Shown: in pieces, positions 34,085-44,200 of the stretch
Layout: each line of letters begins with the position of its first letter
Numbering within the stretch: position 1 is the first letter of the stretch
From: JAOUGY01 sp963792365
GTDB lineage: Bacteria; Actinomycetota; Acidimicrobiia; Spongiisociales; ZC4RG35
Direction: 5' to 3'
Assembly: GCA_963792365.1 (NCBI GenBank)
Contig: CAWBVW010000004.1
Span: 434,001 to 498,000 of the forward strand
DNA length: 64,000 nucleotides
The notes under the pieces: generated by a model
The model's input: only the letters and a program-made list of their open reading frames with translations
The model's database searches: none
Told to the model about the DNA's origin: nothing
Program-made: the position numbers and the translations under genes

Positions 34085-34168
34085 GAGTCACGGGTCACGG
34101 GTCACCAGTCTCCAGTCCCCAGCACCCGTTCTACGTACAACGTTCTACGTTCAACGTTCTACGTACGG
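34085..34168. repeat. Twelve consecutive phased heptamers, downstream cluster
   Basis: Read in unbroken 7-base steps: GAGTCAC, GGGTCAC, GGGTCAC, CAGTCTC, CAGTCCC, CAGCACC, CGTTCTA, CGTACAA, CGTTCTA, CGTTCAA, CGTTCTA, CGTACGG. The first six form one family and the last six another; the second is the reverse complement of the upstream GTAGAAC family. Keeping exact register across 84 bases argues for one repeat mechanism. No coding frame. Confidence 0.8.
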
Positions 34169-34276
34169 CTTCGGCGGTCTGCCGTCGGTCCGGGGAAACG
34201 AACCCACCTCCCACCCGACTCCCAACCGTCGACCGGTTCCGTATCGAGTGGCCGACGGCAGACAACATCGAAACGG

Positions 34277-34308
34277 AAGAGCCCCGACCGATATCGGCCG
34301 GGGCTCTT
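34277..34308 (-). terminator. Hairpin terminator of the DUF4870 gene
   Basis: AAGAGCCCCG, a 12-base loop that is itself palindromic (CCGATATCGG), CGGGGCTCTT. A perfect 10-bp stem lying just past the stop of the minus-strand DUF4870 gene. Confidence 0.65.
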
Positions 34309-34329
34309 GGTTGGACTTGGTTGGATCGG

Positions 34330-34770
34330 TCAGCTGACGAAACGGATCGTCATCGGGTAGCGATATGTCTCGCCCCTGGAGGCTGCGATCGATGCTGCGA
34401 TGGTCAGTACGAACCAGGCGATCAGCACGGTCGGCAGCAAAACGAAGCCGACGAGGATGATCAGCGACACAGCCGCCACCAGCCCGTACAGGAGGATCGA
34501 GAGGTTGAAGTTCAGGGCCTCCCTTGCCTGGTCCGCAGCGAACTCGTCTTGATCCTTCCACACCAGCCACGCCACGAGTGGGCCGATGGGTGACGGGATA
34601 CCGACCAGTGTGACGAAGGCCGAAAGGTGAGCGAACACCGCCCTGTTACGAGAGTCGGCCGAAGGTCCGGTCGGGGAAACTGCGAGATGCTCTTGCGGGG
34701 TGCCTTCTGGTTCTCGAGGGCTCTCGGTCACGTCGGCCTGCTCCTGGGTCTCGGGGATATCGGTTGTCAT
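34330..34770 (-). CDS. DUF4870 (Tic20-like) membrane protein
   Basis: 146 residues from ATG 34770. An acidic disordered N-terminal ~40 residues precede a DUF4870 domain: FAHLSAFVTLVGIPSPIGPLVAWLVWKD, DQAREALNFNLSILLYGL, and a final helix (LLPTVLIAWFVLTIAASIAAS) with GETYRYPMTIRFV. The N-F-N motif and three-to-four-helix layout match the family. Function is not known. Confidence 0.85.
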   Translation of the reverse strand: MTTDIPETQEQADVTESPREPEGTPQEHLAVSPTGPSADSRNRAVFAHLSAFVTLVGIPSPIGPLVAWLVWKDQDEFAADQAREALNFNLSILLYGLVAAVSLIILVGFVLLPTVLIAWFVLTIAASIAASRGETYRYPMTIRFVS

Positions 34771-34885
34771 TGTGAACTCCTCACGTCTTCAAACTCTGAT
34801 ACGTCCACTGTGCCGCAACGCCGTCGCCTCGTCCATTGGGGGTGTCCCCGAGCTTGCCCTGACGACCCTGAGGGCCGCATGGGTG

Positions 34886-35665
34886 TCACCTGGGCTCGAT
34901 GAGGATGGTCTGGACGGCCCGCCCGACGGGACCGCTCACATCGAAGAGCTCGGCGTCGGACATTCCGATGCCATCGGGTTGCCAATGCGATCGCACTCGG
35001 GAACACAGCCACTCACCAAGCGGCTCTCGGTGTACCGCCAACACCAGATCGGGGTTGATGAAGGTCACCCGATCGAGATAGGCGTTGTAGCTGATCCCGT
35101 TTCCAGAGTCCGCAAGCGGACAGAGCCGCTGAAGACCGCTCGGCTCTTCGTCGGCGAGCAGCGGAACGGCCCGCATCCAAACCGTCGTCGGTCCTCCGTC
35201 GCCCTGAGACTCGGCGGGGTCGTAACGCACCTCCATGGACGTCGTGAAACCCGGAAGCCCGTGAGCAGTGACCGCCATGGGGAAAGGTCCGGGTATCGCG
35301 TCCTCGAAACGCGGCACATCGGTCGGCGCAGTGGGCAGATCCATGTGATCGATCTCACGGAGATGGAGCCCGAACGCCCGGGCGTACACGCGATCATCGT
35401 CGAAGATCTCCGCCTCCGTGGCGATCGCCGACCGTCCCGGGCGGCGCACCTCTGCCTGAACCCTGAAGCCGCTCATCGGCACAGGCTTCATGAGCTCGAC
35501 CATCACTCGTGACAACCGTCCGTTAGGCACCAGGCGCTCGAGCTCTCGCACCATCAGTCCCGTTGGGGGACCCGCGTGGCATGCGTCGGCATTCCACGGG
35601 CCGCGTGCGTGTTCCGTGGGAAGAAACCAGGCCCCGTCCTCGGTCGTGAAGTAGGCAGCGGACAC
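34886..35665 (-). CDS. Thioesterase-like double-hotdog protein (TesB-like)
   Basis: 259 residues from GTG 35665. The N-terminal AYFTTEDGAWFLPTEHARGPW and HAGPPTGLMVRELE fit the acyl-CoA thioesterase double-hotdog fold (4HBT_3); the second hotdog has TSMEVRYDPAES and SGNGISYNAYLDRVTFINPDL. Such proteins hydrolyse acyl-CoA, though the catalytic residues of TesB are not obvious here. The DUF4870 gene is the next one downstream on the same strand and an ABC exporter is divergent to it. Confidence 0.72.
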   Translation of the reverse strand: MSAAYFTTEDGAWFLPTEHARGPWNADACHAGPPTGLMVRELERLVPNGRLSRVMVELMKPVPMSGFRVQAEVRRPGRSAIATEAEIFDDDRVYARAFGLHLREIDHMDLPTAPTDVPRFEDAIPGPFPMAVTAHGLPGFTTSMEVRYDPAESQGDGGPTTVWMRAVPLLADEEPSGLQRLCPLADSGNGISYNAYLDRVTFINPDLVLAVHREPLGEWLCSRVRSHWQPDGIGMSDAELFDVSGPVGRAVQTILIEPR

Positions 35666-35750
35666 CCTGACGAGGCTACCTTCCTGGGGCGTGACCTCAC
35701 GCCCACGCGTTGCTTTCGATACTGTCCTCGGCTCCCGATAGGCTGACCGG

Positions 35751-37550
35751 ATGCCCTCCTCGGACGTCCTCGAACACACGCGTGGCGGCGACGCCGCGGT
35801 GGCGCGCCGGGGCTTCGCCCTCATCAGGCGCCAGGTCATGCGGGCGCGGAGGGAATTCGGGATCGGTGCCGCCGGGACGGTTGTGTACGCGGTCACCACC
35901 ATCGTCTCGTCATACGTCATCGGATGGGCGACCGACTCGGTGCTGATCCCCGCAGTGGACCAAGGCGACGTGGCGACATCCTCGCTCGCGATGGCGGCCG
36001 TGGCCGTCATCGGCGTTGCGACCTTCCGGGCGGTGGGTATCGCATACCGAAGGATCGGTGCCTACTCGGCCCAATACCGTCTTCAGGCGATGGATCGCAC
36101 CGAGCTCACCGATCGGATGCTCGAACTGCCTATCGAATGGCACCGCCGGAACCCGACGGGTGTGCTCCTCTCGAACGTCAATGCCGACACCGAAGCGGCT
36201 TCGTCGGTAGCGGCTCCGCTCCCAATGGCCTTTGGAGTGCTCGTGATGCTGGCGATCACCGCGGTGCTCCTCATCATCACCGACCCGATCCTTGCTCTCA
36301 TCGGGTTCGCAGTCGGGCCGGCGATCGCGCTGTCCAACCTCGCCTACCAGCGTCGAATGCGGGTGGCCATCGCCGAGGCGCAACAGCTCCGGGCCGAGGT
36401 GTCCGACATCGCCCACGAGTCGTTCGACGCCGCGCTGGTGGTGAAGACACTGGGGCGAGAAGAAGTCGAGGTGGGCCGTTTCGGCGCCCGGTCCGATGAC
36501 TTGCGAGACCGCATGGTCTATGTAGGTCGGCTTCGGGCCGTGTTCGATCCCGCCATGGAGGCGCTGCCCAACTTGGGCATCCTCGCCGTGCTGTACGCGG
36601 GCGCCTTGCGAGTCGACCAGGGCCTGCTCACGGCCGGCACACTCGTGACCTTCGCCTATCTGTTTCGTCTCGTCGCCATGCCGATGCGCGTGTTTGCCTG
36701 GCTGCTCGCCGACCTTCCTCGGGCCACCGTTGGTTGGCAGCGCATTCGGCGCGTCACCGAGACCACCGACCAGCTCGCCTACGGAACCTCCCGTCTCGTC
36801 ACGGAGGGCGGGGCTTCGGCCGGGGCCGACGAGGTCGGGTACCGATACATCGAGGACGGAGATGAAGGACGTGGCGTCGAGTCCATCACCCTCGACATCG
36901 AGCCGGGGTCGACGGTCGCGCTCGTAGGCCCCACCGGATCAGGCAAGTCGACCATCGCCCATCTCCTGGTTCGGCTCTTCGACCCTGAACGCGGGGTGAT
37001 CTCCCTCGACGGCGCCGGCATCGTGGAGCTGGACCGGGCCGAGATCTCGCGTCACGTCGCGCTGGTCTTCCAGGAGGCGTTTCTCTTCGACGACACCGTG
37101 ACCGCCAACATCACCTTGGGTGAGCCCTTCGACCACGCAGAGGTCGTCGCGGCTGCCAAGCTGGCCCAGGCCGACGCCTTCGTTCGGGCCCTTCCCATGG
37201 GCTACGAGACGCACATCGGAGAGCGGGGCGCAACGCTGTCGGGCGGGCAGCGCCAACGAATCGCACTGGCGAGAGCGCTCGTCCGACGACCACGTCTGCT
37301 GGTGATCGACGACGCCACCTCGGCGGTCGACCCTTCGCTTGAAGGAGCGATACTCGACGGGCTGTCAACGCTCGACACAACTGTGGTCATCGTCGCCTAC
37401 CGACGGTCGTCCATCCTGCTCGCCGATCATGTGATCTTCGTCGAAGACGGACGGATCGTTGATCGCGGAACTCACGAGCATCTCTACGCGCGACTCCCGT
37501 CGTACGCCGCCTTGATCGATGCCTACGCCCTCGACGAGGAGGCGGAATGA
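35751..37550 (+). CDS. ABC exporter half-transporter with degenerate nucleotide site
   Basis: 599 residues: membrane domain with about six helices (residues ~45-310), then ATPase. Walker A GPTGSGKST and signature LSGGQ are canonical. The Walker B reads VIDDATSAVD, with Asp in place of the catalytic Glu, and the switch loop VAYRRSS has Tyr for His. This is the pattern of the non-hydrolysing half of a heterodimeric exporter. The partner at 37684 has the complementary pattern. Substrate unknown (multidrug, lipid or peptide are possible). Confidence 0.88.
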   Translation: MPSSDVLEHTRGGDAAVARRGFALIRRQVMRARREFGIGAAGTVVYAVTTIVSSYVIGWATDSVLIPAVDQGDVATSSLAMAAVAVIGVATFRAVGIAYRRIGAYSAQYRLQAMDRTELTDRMLELPIEWHRRNPTGVLLSNVNADTEAASSVAAPLPMAFGVLVMLAITAVLLIITDPILALIGFAVGPAIALSNLAYQRRMRVAIAEAQQLRAEVSDIAHESFDAALVVKTLGREEVEVGRFGARSDDLRDRMVYVGRLRAVFDPAMEALPNLGILAVLYAGALRVDQGLLTAGTLVTFAYLFRLVAMPMRVFAWLLADLPRATVGWQRIRRVTETTDQLAYGTSRLVTEGGASAGADEVGYRYIEDGDEGRGVESITLDIEPGSTVALVGPTGSGKSTIAHLLVRLFDPERGVISLDGAGIVELDRAEISRHVALVFQEAFLFDDTVTANITLGEPFDHAEVVAAAKLAQADAFVRALPMGYETHIGERGATLSGGQRQRIALARALVRRPRLLVIDDATSAVDPSLEGAILDGLSTLDTTVVIVAYRRSSILLADHVIFVEDGRIVDRGTHEHLYARLPSYAALIDAYALDEEAE

Positions 37551-37690
37551 TGCGGTCCTCGGCAAACCCGCTCGAGCTGTCGGACATTCCGCGCCTTCAC
37601 CCTCGGGTCGGCCATGGCGCCGGCCTGAGCGCGATGGTGCCGCGACGTGGGGCGCACGTAGAGGACAGCGGCCCGGGACACCAATGGTGA
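37547..37690 (+). CDS. Small ORF overlapping both ABC exporter genes
   Basis: 47 codons. Its ATG overlaps the stop of the first exporter gene (ATGATG), and its TGA overlaps the start of the second (ATGGTGA). It begins MMRSSANPLELSDIPRLHP and is rich in Pro, Arg and Gly without a membrane helix. Such double overlap is the layout of a translational relay from one gene to the next. It could be a real small protein, a coupling peptide, or chance. No family recognised. Confidence 0.4.
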   Translation: MMRSSANPLELSDIPRLHPRVGHGAGLSAMVPRRGAHVEDSGPGHQW

Positions 37691-39474
37691 AAGAACGAAC
37701 CTCGGCAGTGGCGACGCTCCGACAGGGCCTGGGTTTGTCCCCCGAGCTCCGTCGCGGGCTACCGCTGACGCTCTTTTTCGCGTTGGTTGCAACCGCCGGT
37801 CGCGTGATCGTTCCCATCGCCGTGCAACAAGTCATCGACGGCGGTCTCACCGATCAGGGAGTCGACATGGGCTTCGTCGGGCGGATGGTCCTCGCGGCGC
37901 TTGCGGCCGTTGCGATCACGGCGGCGTCGACCTCGGCGATGCACATCCGACTGGCCAAGGTCTCGGAGACCGCGCTCTCGAGACTACGAGTACGTGCGTT
38001 CCGGCACATCCACGACCTCTCGATGCTCCACCAGGCATCGGAGCAACGCGGCTCGCTCGTCGCCCGGGTGACATCCGACGTGGACGAAATCAGCCGATTC
38101 ATGCAGTGGGGCGGGCTGATGCTCATCACCAACTCCGGACAGGCGCTGCTCGCCCTGGTGGTGATGCTCGTCTACTCGATACCGCTTGGTCTCACCGTGT
38201 TCGCCATGGTCCCGGTGATTCTGCTCACAATCCGGTGGTTTCAACGTCGGCTCGACGCTGCGTACCTCGTAGTCCGCGAGCGGGTTGGAAGGCTCCTCGC
38301 AGTCCTCGCCGAGGTCGTCGTCGGGGCCCCGGTGATCCGCGCCTACGGGGCAGAGCAACGAACGAGAGAACGACTCTCGGAGGCCATCGAAGGCCACCGC
38401 AGTGCCGGCGTGAGAGCCGGTGTGCTCTCCTCGGCCTTCTCGGGCGCAGGCGAGCTTCTGTCGGCGGCCGTGATCGCCCTCGTGCTGGTGGTCGGCACGG
38501 TGCTGGCGGTGGCCGGATCGATCTCGGTCGGGACGGTGGTGGCTTTCCTGTTCTTGGCTCAGTTGTTCGTCCAGCCGGTGCAGATGCTTGGCGAAGCGGT
38601 GAACGAAGCGCAGACCGCGGTTGCCGGTTGGCGCCGAGTGCTCGACATCCTCGACATCGAACCCGACGTGGCAGATCCCGGACCTGCCGGAAGCGACCTG
38701 CCGGACCGACCTCTCCCGATCCGCTTCGACCACGTGAGCTTTGGGTATCCCGGAGCACACGGCTCGCCACCCCAGGAGTACGCCCTCCGGGACGTCGACA
38801 TCGAGATCACGCCGCACACGTCGATCGCCGTCGTCGGCGAGACCGGTTCCGGCAAGACGACGTTTGCAAAGCTCCTCACGCGTCTGATGGATCCGATCGA
38901 GGGTGTCGTTTCGATCGGCGGGATCGACCTCACGAAAGTGCGCTTCCGATCTCTGCGAGATCGGGTAGTGATGGTCCCTCAAGAAGGGATGTTGTTCCGA
39001 GGGACGATCGCGGACAATGTGCGGATGGGCCGGCCCGATGCCGACGACAACGAACTCCTCGCTGCATTTCGCCGACTCGGATTGGCCGATTGGCTCGGGG
39101 AGCTCGAGAGGGGTCTCTCCACGGAGGTAGGCGAGCGCGGGGGTTCCTTGTCTGTGGGCGAGCGGCAGCTGGTCACGCTCGTGCGAGCTGCGGTTGCCAA
39201 CCCCGAGGTCTTGGTCCTCGACGAGGCGACGTCTGCGGTCGACCCCGCAACCGAGGTCCGAATCAGCCGCGCCCTCGGCCAGTTGACCGAGGGCCGCACC
39301 GTCATCACGATCGCCCACAGGCTGTCCACGGCCGAGTCGGCCGACCGGATTCTCGTGTTCGACGACGGCCGGCTCACAGAGGACGGGCCGCACGAGCGTC
39401 TCGTCGGCCGAGGCGGCGTCTACTCCCGTCTTCACGCCTCCTGGGAGCGAGGCACGTCGACCATCCCCGGTTGA
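37684..39474 (+). CDS. ABC exporter half-transporter with canonical nucleotide site
   Basis: 596 residues from ATG 37684; longer upstream starts lie inside the small ORF. Six-helix membrane domain, then Walker A GETGSGKTT, Walker B LVLDEATSAVDP with catalytic Glu, and His switch TIAHRLST. The signature motif is LSVGE instead of LSGGQ. Combined with the degenerate Walker B of its partner, this builds one inactive and one active composite ATP site, as in BmrCD and TM287/288. Confidence 0.9.
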   Translation: MVKERTSAVATLRQGLGLSPELRRGLPLTLFFALVATAGRVIVPIAVQQVIDGGLTDQGVDMGFVGRMVLAALAAVAITAASTSAMHIRLAKVSETALSRLRVRAFRHIHDLSMLHQASEQRGSLVARVTSDVDEISRFMQWGGLMLITNSGQALLALVVMLVYSIPLGLTVFAMVPVILLTIRWFQRRLDAAYLVVRERVGRLLAVLAEVVVGAPVIRAYGAEQRTRERLSEAIEGHRSAGVRAGVLSSAFSGAGELLSAAVIALVLVVGTVLAVAGSISVGTVVAFLFLAQLFVQPVQMLGEAVNEAQTAVAGWRRVLDILDIEPDVADPGPAGSDLPDRPLPIRFDHVSFGYPGAHGSPPQEYALRDVDIEITPHTSIAVVGETGSGKTTFAKLLTRLMDPIEGVVSIGGIDLTKVRFRSLRDRVVMVPQEGMLFRGTIADNVRMGRPDADDNELLAAFRRLGLADWLGELERGLSTEVGERGGSLSVGERQLVTLVRAAVANPEVLVLDEATSAVDPATEVRISRALGQLTEGRTVITIAHRLSTAESADRILVFDDGRLTEDGPHERLVGRGGVYSRLHASWERGTSTIPG

Positions 39475-39574
39475 CGCGACGAGTGCGGGCTCGCGACCGC
39501 TACGGTGATCGACCACCCGACATGCCTGCGCGCTTCACCTCACCCATCCGCCAAACCGTTCGCGGTTTCGTGCG

Positions 39575-41194
39575 ATGAGCGAGCGCCCAGCCCGTCGCAT
39601 GGCCTTCCGACGGGTGGCGGCGGATCCTCGACTCCGTCGCGCTCTCCTGGCCTTCGGTGCCTTCTCGATCGGCGAGTTCGGGACGTGGGTGACGATCCTC
39701 GTCTACGCCCACTCCGTCGGAGGCGCCTCGATGGTGGGACTCGTGGCGGTCGCCCAACTGGTCCCCGCCGCCGTGCTGGCGCCCGTGCTGGCCGGGGGGC
39801 TGGCCCGCATTCCACGATCACGGGCGGTGACGGTGGCGTACGGCGCGCAAGCTCTGGCGCTCGGACTGACCGCCACGGCCATGTACTTGGAGGCCGTACC
39901 CTCCTTCACCATCGCATTGGCGGTCGCGGCGAACGTCACGGTCGCGCTCGGACGCCCTGCGCACAACAGCCTCGTACCCGAACTCGTGCAGGAGCCATCC
40001 GATCTGACGGCAGCCAACGTGGCGACGACGTCGATCGAGAACCTCGGCGTGTTCGCCGGGCCGGCGCTGGCCGGCGCAGTCATGGCCTTCGCTCCCCCTG
40101 CCGCAGCACTGATGTTGCTGACCGTCGGGCTAAGTGTTGGGGCTTGGATAACCGTGGGGATCCCGCGGTCCCCGCACGTGGCCGTCTCCGGGACCCGCTC
40201 CCAGCGGGCTTCCGATCGCTCGGAACGCCTACGGACCCCCGGTGTCAAAGCAGGAATGGCGGTCGGCGGCATCCAGCAAGTCGGGATCGGGGCGCTCGAC
40301 GTGCTCATCGTTGTTCTGGCCATCGACGAACTGGGCATCGGCGAAGCCGGGGCCGGCTACCTGAACGCCGCTCTGGGGCTGGGCGGAGTGGCCGGTGGCC
40401 TCATGGCAGCCACGATGGTCGGGAGAGCCCGGCTGACCCCGGCAATGGCGGTGGGAGTCGGTATTCGAGCGACGGCGATGATTTCCATCGGTTGGATGCC
40501 GTGGGCTGCGCCGCTGCTAGCCGCCGCCGGGTTCGGCTATTCGGTGGTGGATGTCGCCAACCGAACCCTGCTGCAACGTCTGGTGCCGGTCGCTTCGCTC
40601 ACGCGGGTGTTCGGAATGCTCGAGGGCCTCACGATGGCGGGTTTGGCGATCGGATCGGCGGCGGCGCCATTGCTCGTCGGAGCCACCTCGGTCACAACCG
40701 CCTTCCCTCTGGTCGGATTGGTGTTGCCGGCGCTCCTCGTCGTGGTGTGGCGCCCGCTCCAGAGAGCGGAGATGGGCGTGTCCGTTCCGACCGGCGCACT
40801 CTCGGCGATCCGCTCCACCGAGATGTTCGCCGCACTGGCCCCACCGAGTCTCGAAGCCCTGGCACGACGGGCGGTCGACCGCCGCGTGGAGGCCGACACG
40901 GTGATCGTCGTCGAAGGTGAACCGGGTGACCGAATGTGGGTCATCGCCTCGGGCACGGTCGAGGTGTCTCGGGGCGGTGTGCCCGTGAAAACCCTCCACC
41001 GGGGAGACCTCTTCGGCGAGATCGCGCTGCTGTCGGACGCTCCTCGGATCGCTACGGTCCGAAGCATCGACCAGGTGCACATCTTCGAGATCGATCGGGC
41101 GGGCTTCCTCGACACCATCGCCACCGAACCAGGAACGCGGGAAGCCCTGGAGGACCTGGCACGCCTGCGGCGGACCGAAACCATGGGCGAGTGA
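39575..41194 (+). CDS. MFS transporter fused to a cyclic-nucleotide-binding domain
   Basis: 539 residues. The first ~400 form a major-facilitator domain with about 11-12 helices (ALLAFGAFSIGEFGTWVTILVY at the start, central loop ARIPRSRAVTVAYG). The C-terminal ~130 residues are a cNMP-binding domain (DTVIVVEGEPGDRMWVIASGTVEVSR, then LHRGDLFGEIALLSDAPRIATVRS, the phosphate-binding cassette with its Glu and Arg). A transporter gated by cAMP or cGMP is suggested. It is convergent with, and 15 bases from, a class III cyclase gene that could supply the ligand. Confidence 0.85.
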   Translation: MSERPARRMAFRRVAADPRLRRALLAFGAFSIGEFGTWVTILVYAHSVGGASMVGLVAVAQLVPAAVLAPVLAGGLARIPRSRAVTVAYGAQALALGLTATAMYLEAVPSFTIALAVAANVTVALGRPAHNSLVPELVQEPSDLTAANVATTSIENLGVFAGPALAGAVMAFAPPAAALMLLTVGLSVGAWITVGIPRSPHVAVSGTRSQRASDRSERLRTPGVKAGMAVGGIQQVGIGALDVLIVVLAIDELGIGEAGAGYLNAALGLGGVAGGLMAATMVGRARLTPAMAVGVGIRATAMISIGWMPWAAPLLAAAGFGYSVVDVANRTLLQRLVPVASLTRVFGMLEGLTMAGLAIGSAAAPLLVGATSVTTAFPLVGLVLPALLVVVWRPLQRAEMGVSVPTGALSAIRSTEMFAALAPPSLEALARRAVDRRVEADTVIVVEGEPGDRMWVIASGTVEVSRGGVPVKTLHRGDLFGEIALLSDAPRIATVRSIDQVHIFEIDRAGFLDTIATEPGTREALEDLARLRRTETMGE

Positions 41195-41209
41195 CGGCCT
41201 CGTTCACTG

Positions 41210-44200
41210 TCACCCCAATGGCAGCATGTGGGTTCCCTCGGCCCCGAGTTCGGCGAGGATCTCCGTTCCGCCATCGGATGCCGGGTCGTCGAGAAGCGCA
41301 ACGGCCCGTGTGACGAGACCAAGCTCGAACCTGAACTCGGCGGCCTCCAGCAACGGAAGTGCCCGTGAGAAGGCTGCGCCGGCGTTGTCGCCATCACCGA
41401 GCACCGCCCAAGCGTGACCTCGCAGGCGCTCCAATATCCCGTCGCGCTCGTCAGACGCTTCATCTAGTCGGTCGATCAGCTCCATCGCCTCGGAGCACTC
41501 GCCGCGAGCGATCAGTGCTTCGGCGATCCTGATCTCGGTCTCGTAGACCAATGCGGCGGCCCCGATCGCCTCGAATCCGTCGCGCGCTCGTGCCAGACGA
41601 TCCAGCCCGCGTTCGAGATCGCCGGTCCGAACGTCGAGGCGACCGAGGTTCGACAGCACCAGGGTGGAACCGACGGCGTACTCCGAAGCCAGCCAGGTGG
41701 ATCGGGCTCGATCGAAGAGGAGCCGGGCTTCCTCCCACCCGCCTTGATCCGACCGAATCTCTCCGAGGTTGTTGTCGAACGTCGCCACCATCACCACATC
41801 GCCTGCACGCTCCGACGCTTCCCGCCCAGCGGCGTAGCAACGGGCGGCTTCGACCCAATCTCCTCGGTAATAGGACTCGATGGCAAGGTTGTTGTACGCC
41901 TTCCCGACCTCGGACCACCGCCCGATGGACTCGAAGATGGTCACCGAGCGCTCGGCGTTCGCTCGACTTCCGGGGAGCCGGAGATGGGTCTGGGCCACGG
42001 ATAGCAAGCGAAGAGCGTGAGCGAGAAGGTCGGCGTGCTCATCGATGTCGTGGGCGTCGACCACAGCCTGGGCGAGCGAGGCACACTCCTCGAACATGCC
42101 CTGGCGGTACCGCACGCCGGCGAGCATGTTGATGGCCTCCAGCCCCACCCGGCTGGCGGTGGTCGGCGTTTCGGCTTCGAGCGTCCGGGCTGCGGCATCG
42201 AGATCGCCCCGCTTCTCGAGCAGCTTGGCGCGCCCCACCGACAAGCGGAGTCGGTCGAGGTCGCCCACGTGTCGGTCGGCCACGGCCAGGGCAAATTCGA
42301 CACCGGAGAAGTCCCCGGCCACGTCTGCGGCTTCGGACATCGCCATCGCCGCATCGAACACCTCCCGGGCCTCGACGCCCTCGATCCGTTCCGCGGCGAC
42401 GAGTGCTCTCCGGTAGTGGGCCACAGCCTCCCGGTTCGCCCAGGTGGCGGCGGCCCGCTCACCGGCGGCCACGCCGTACTCCCAGGTCTTGCCCGCGTCG
42501 CCGGCTGCCTCGAAATGGAGGGCCAGCGGCGCCGCAAATCGTCGGGCTCGATGCCTGGCACGACGTTCGATCGTCGTGGCGACGAGACCGTGGATCTCGG
42601 TGCGGCGCCGAAACGAGAGACCTGCGTACGCCACGTCCCGCACCATGCTCTGGCGGAATCTCACCTTCCCGAGCGAAGACACTGTGAGGAACTCGTCCAC
42701 CGACGCCCACGTGCCGGCGTCGTCGAGGCCCCCGGCGACAGGCGCCAACGCCTCGGCGAAGAGATCGAGATCGAACTCGGTGCCGAGCACGGCGGCGTAA
42801 CGCAGCAGCCGTCGCTCCCGAGCGCCGAGCCGATCGATGCGAGTTGCGATTAGTCGCTCGATGCTGTCAGGAACGGTGTCGGACATCCCGAGCATCGCCA
42901 GTTCCACCGCGAAGAACGGATTGCCATCAGCCCTGGCCGCCAGATGCTCGACGACGTGCGGAGGGAGGTCGACCCCGGTCGACGACACCAGCAGCCGGGT
43001 GTCGACGGGATCCATGGGTCCCAGCTCGATGACCGTGGCGCCGGGCCAGTCGGCCCACGTTCGGCCAGTGAACACCCACATCCATCGGCGATGCGTCGTG
43101 AGCTCGATCGTGCCCTCCAACAGGGCCCGGGAGGCGGAGTCGACCCACTCGCTGTCCTCGACCACCACGATCACGGGCTCGTGCACGAGGGTGGACGCAA
43201 GATCGACGAGCACCTTCGCAGTGGTAGCGGAGACGAACCGAGGATCGAGATCGTCGACCTCGACCGTCGGGGCAACGGCCGCTTCGGCCGCCACCGCCAA
43301 TAGCGGGAGCCAGGGCAGCGACTCCGGTGCACGTGCCGAGACCAGATCCTCGAGGCGAAGCCCGGCTTCCTCCGCAGTCGCCTCGAATGGGATTCCGATG
43401 GACGACCGCACCAGAGAGCTCATCACGCGGTATGGACTCGCCCGGTCGTACTCACGTGCGACGGCCTCGATCAATGAGCTGGCGCCGGCTTGGGCGAGAA
43501 ACCGTCGTACCAGGCGCGTCTTCCCGATGCCGCCGGGGCCTACGATCTCGACGACGCGACGATCGCCGTCCTGCGACTCCTGGTAGCTGCGCAAGAGGGC
43601 CGACAGCTCGACAGTCCTGCCCACGAACTCTGCCTGTACGGCGACGGCATCGGTGTGCGTGAGGGCGTGGCCGATCAGAACGGGCACGATCTCCCCGGCT
43701 TTGCCCTTCAGGAAAACCGCCTCTCCGGGGTGGGTCGCAAAGCGCCGGGAGACCCGAGAGGCCACCTCGGGGGTCGACACGATCTCGCCGCGTTCGGCTA
43801 CCCCGGCAAGCCGGGCCGCGGTGTTCACCGGGTCGCCGATCACCGTATATGCGCGACGGAACGCGGCACCGAGATCTCCCGCAAAGACATCGCCATCCGC
43901 AACACCGACCCGAACGTCCATCTCGGGGGCTCCGTCCATCAGTCGCCGGAGGGTGCGGAGCAACCGCTCGTGCGGTTCGGCGACAGCAACGGGAACGCCG
44001 GCGGTGACGATGAGCTTCAGCCCGTCGTCGTCGATGTCGGCTCCAAGAACCGTCACGCGATGTTGATCTGCCTGCTCGACCAGTTGGTCCACCAGCGCCG
44101 TCAGTTGCTCGGCTGAACGGTCACGGTCCCAGAGCGAGGTCGTGCCCCTGAATCGAAGGAACGCGACGACCGCGGGCCGGTGCTCTCCGTCGGCACCAGT

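Noticed and set aside
34085..34168. Heptamer array as a CRISPR
   Set aside because: Units are 7 bases with no spacers and no cas genes nearby.
37984..39516. 510-codon minus-strand open frame opposite the exporter
   Set aside because: Composition is typical of an antisense shadow in high-GC DNA; the plus strand has all ABC motifs.
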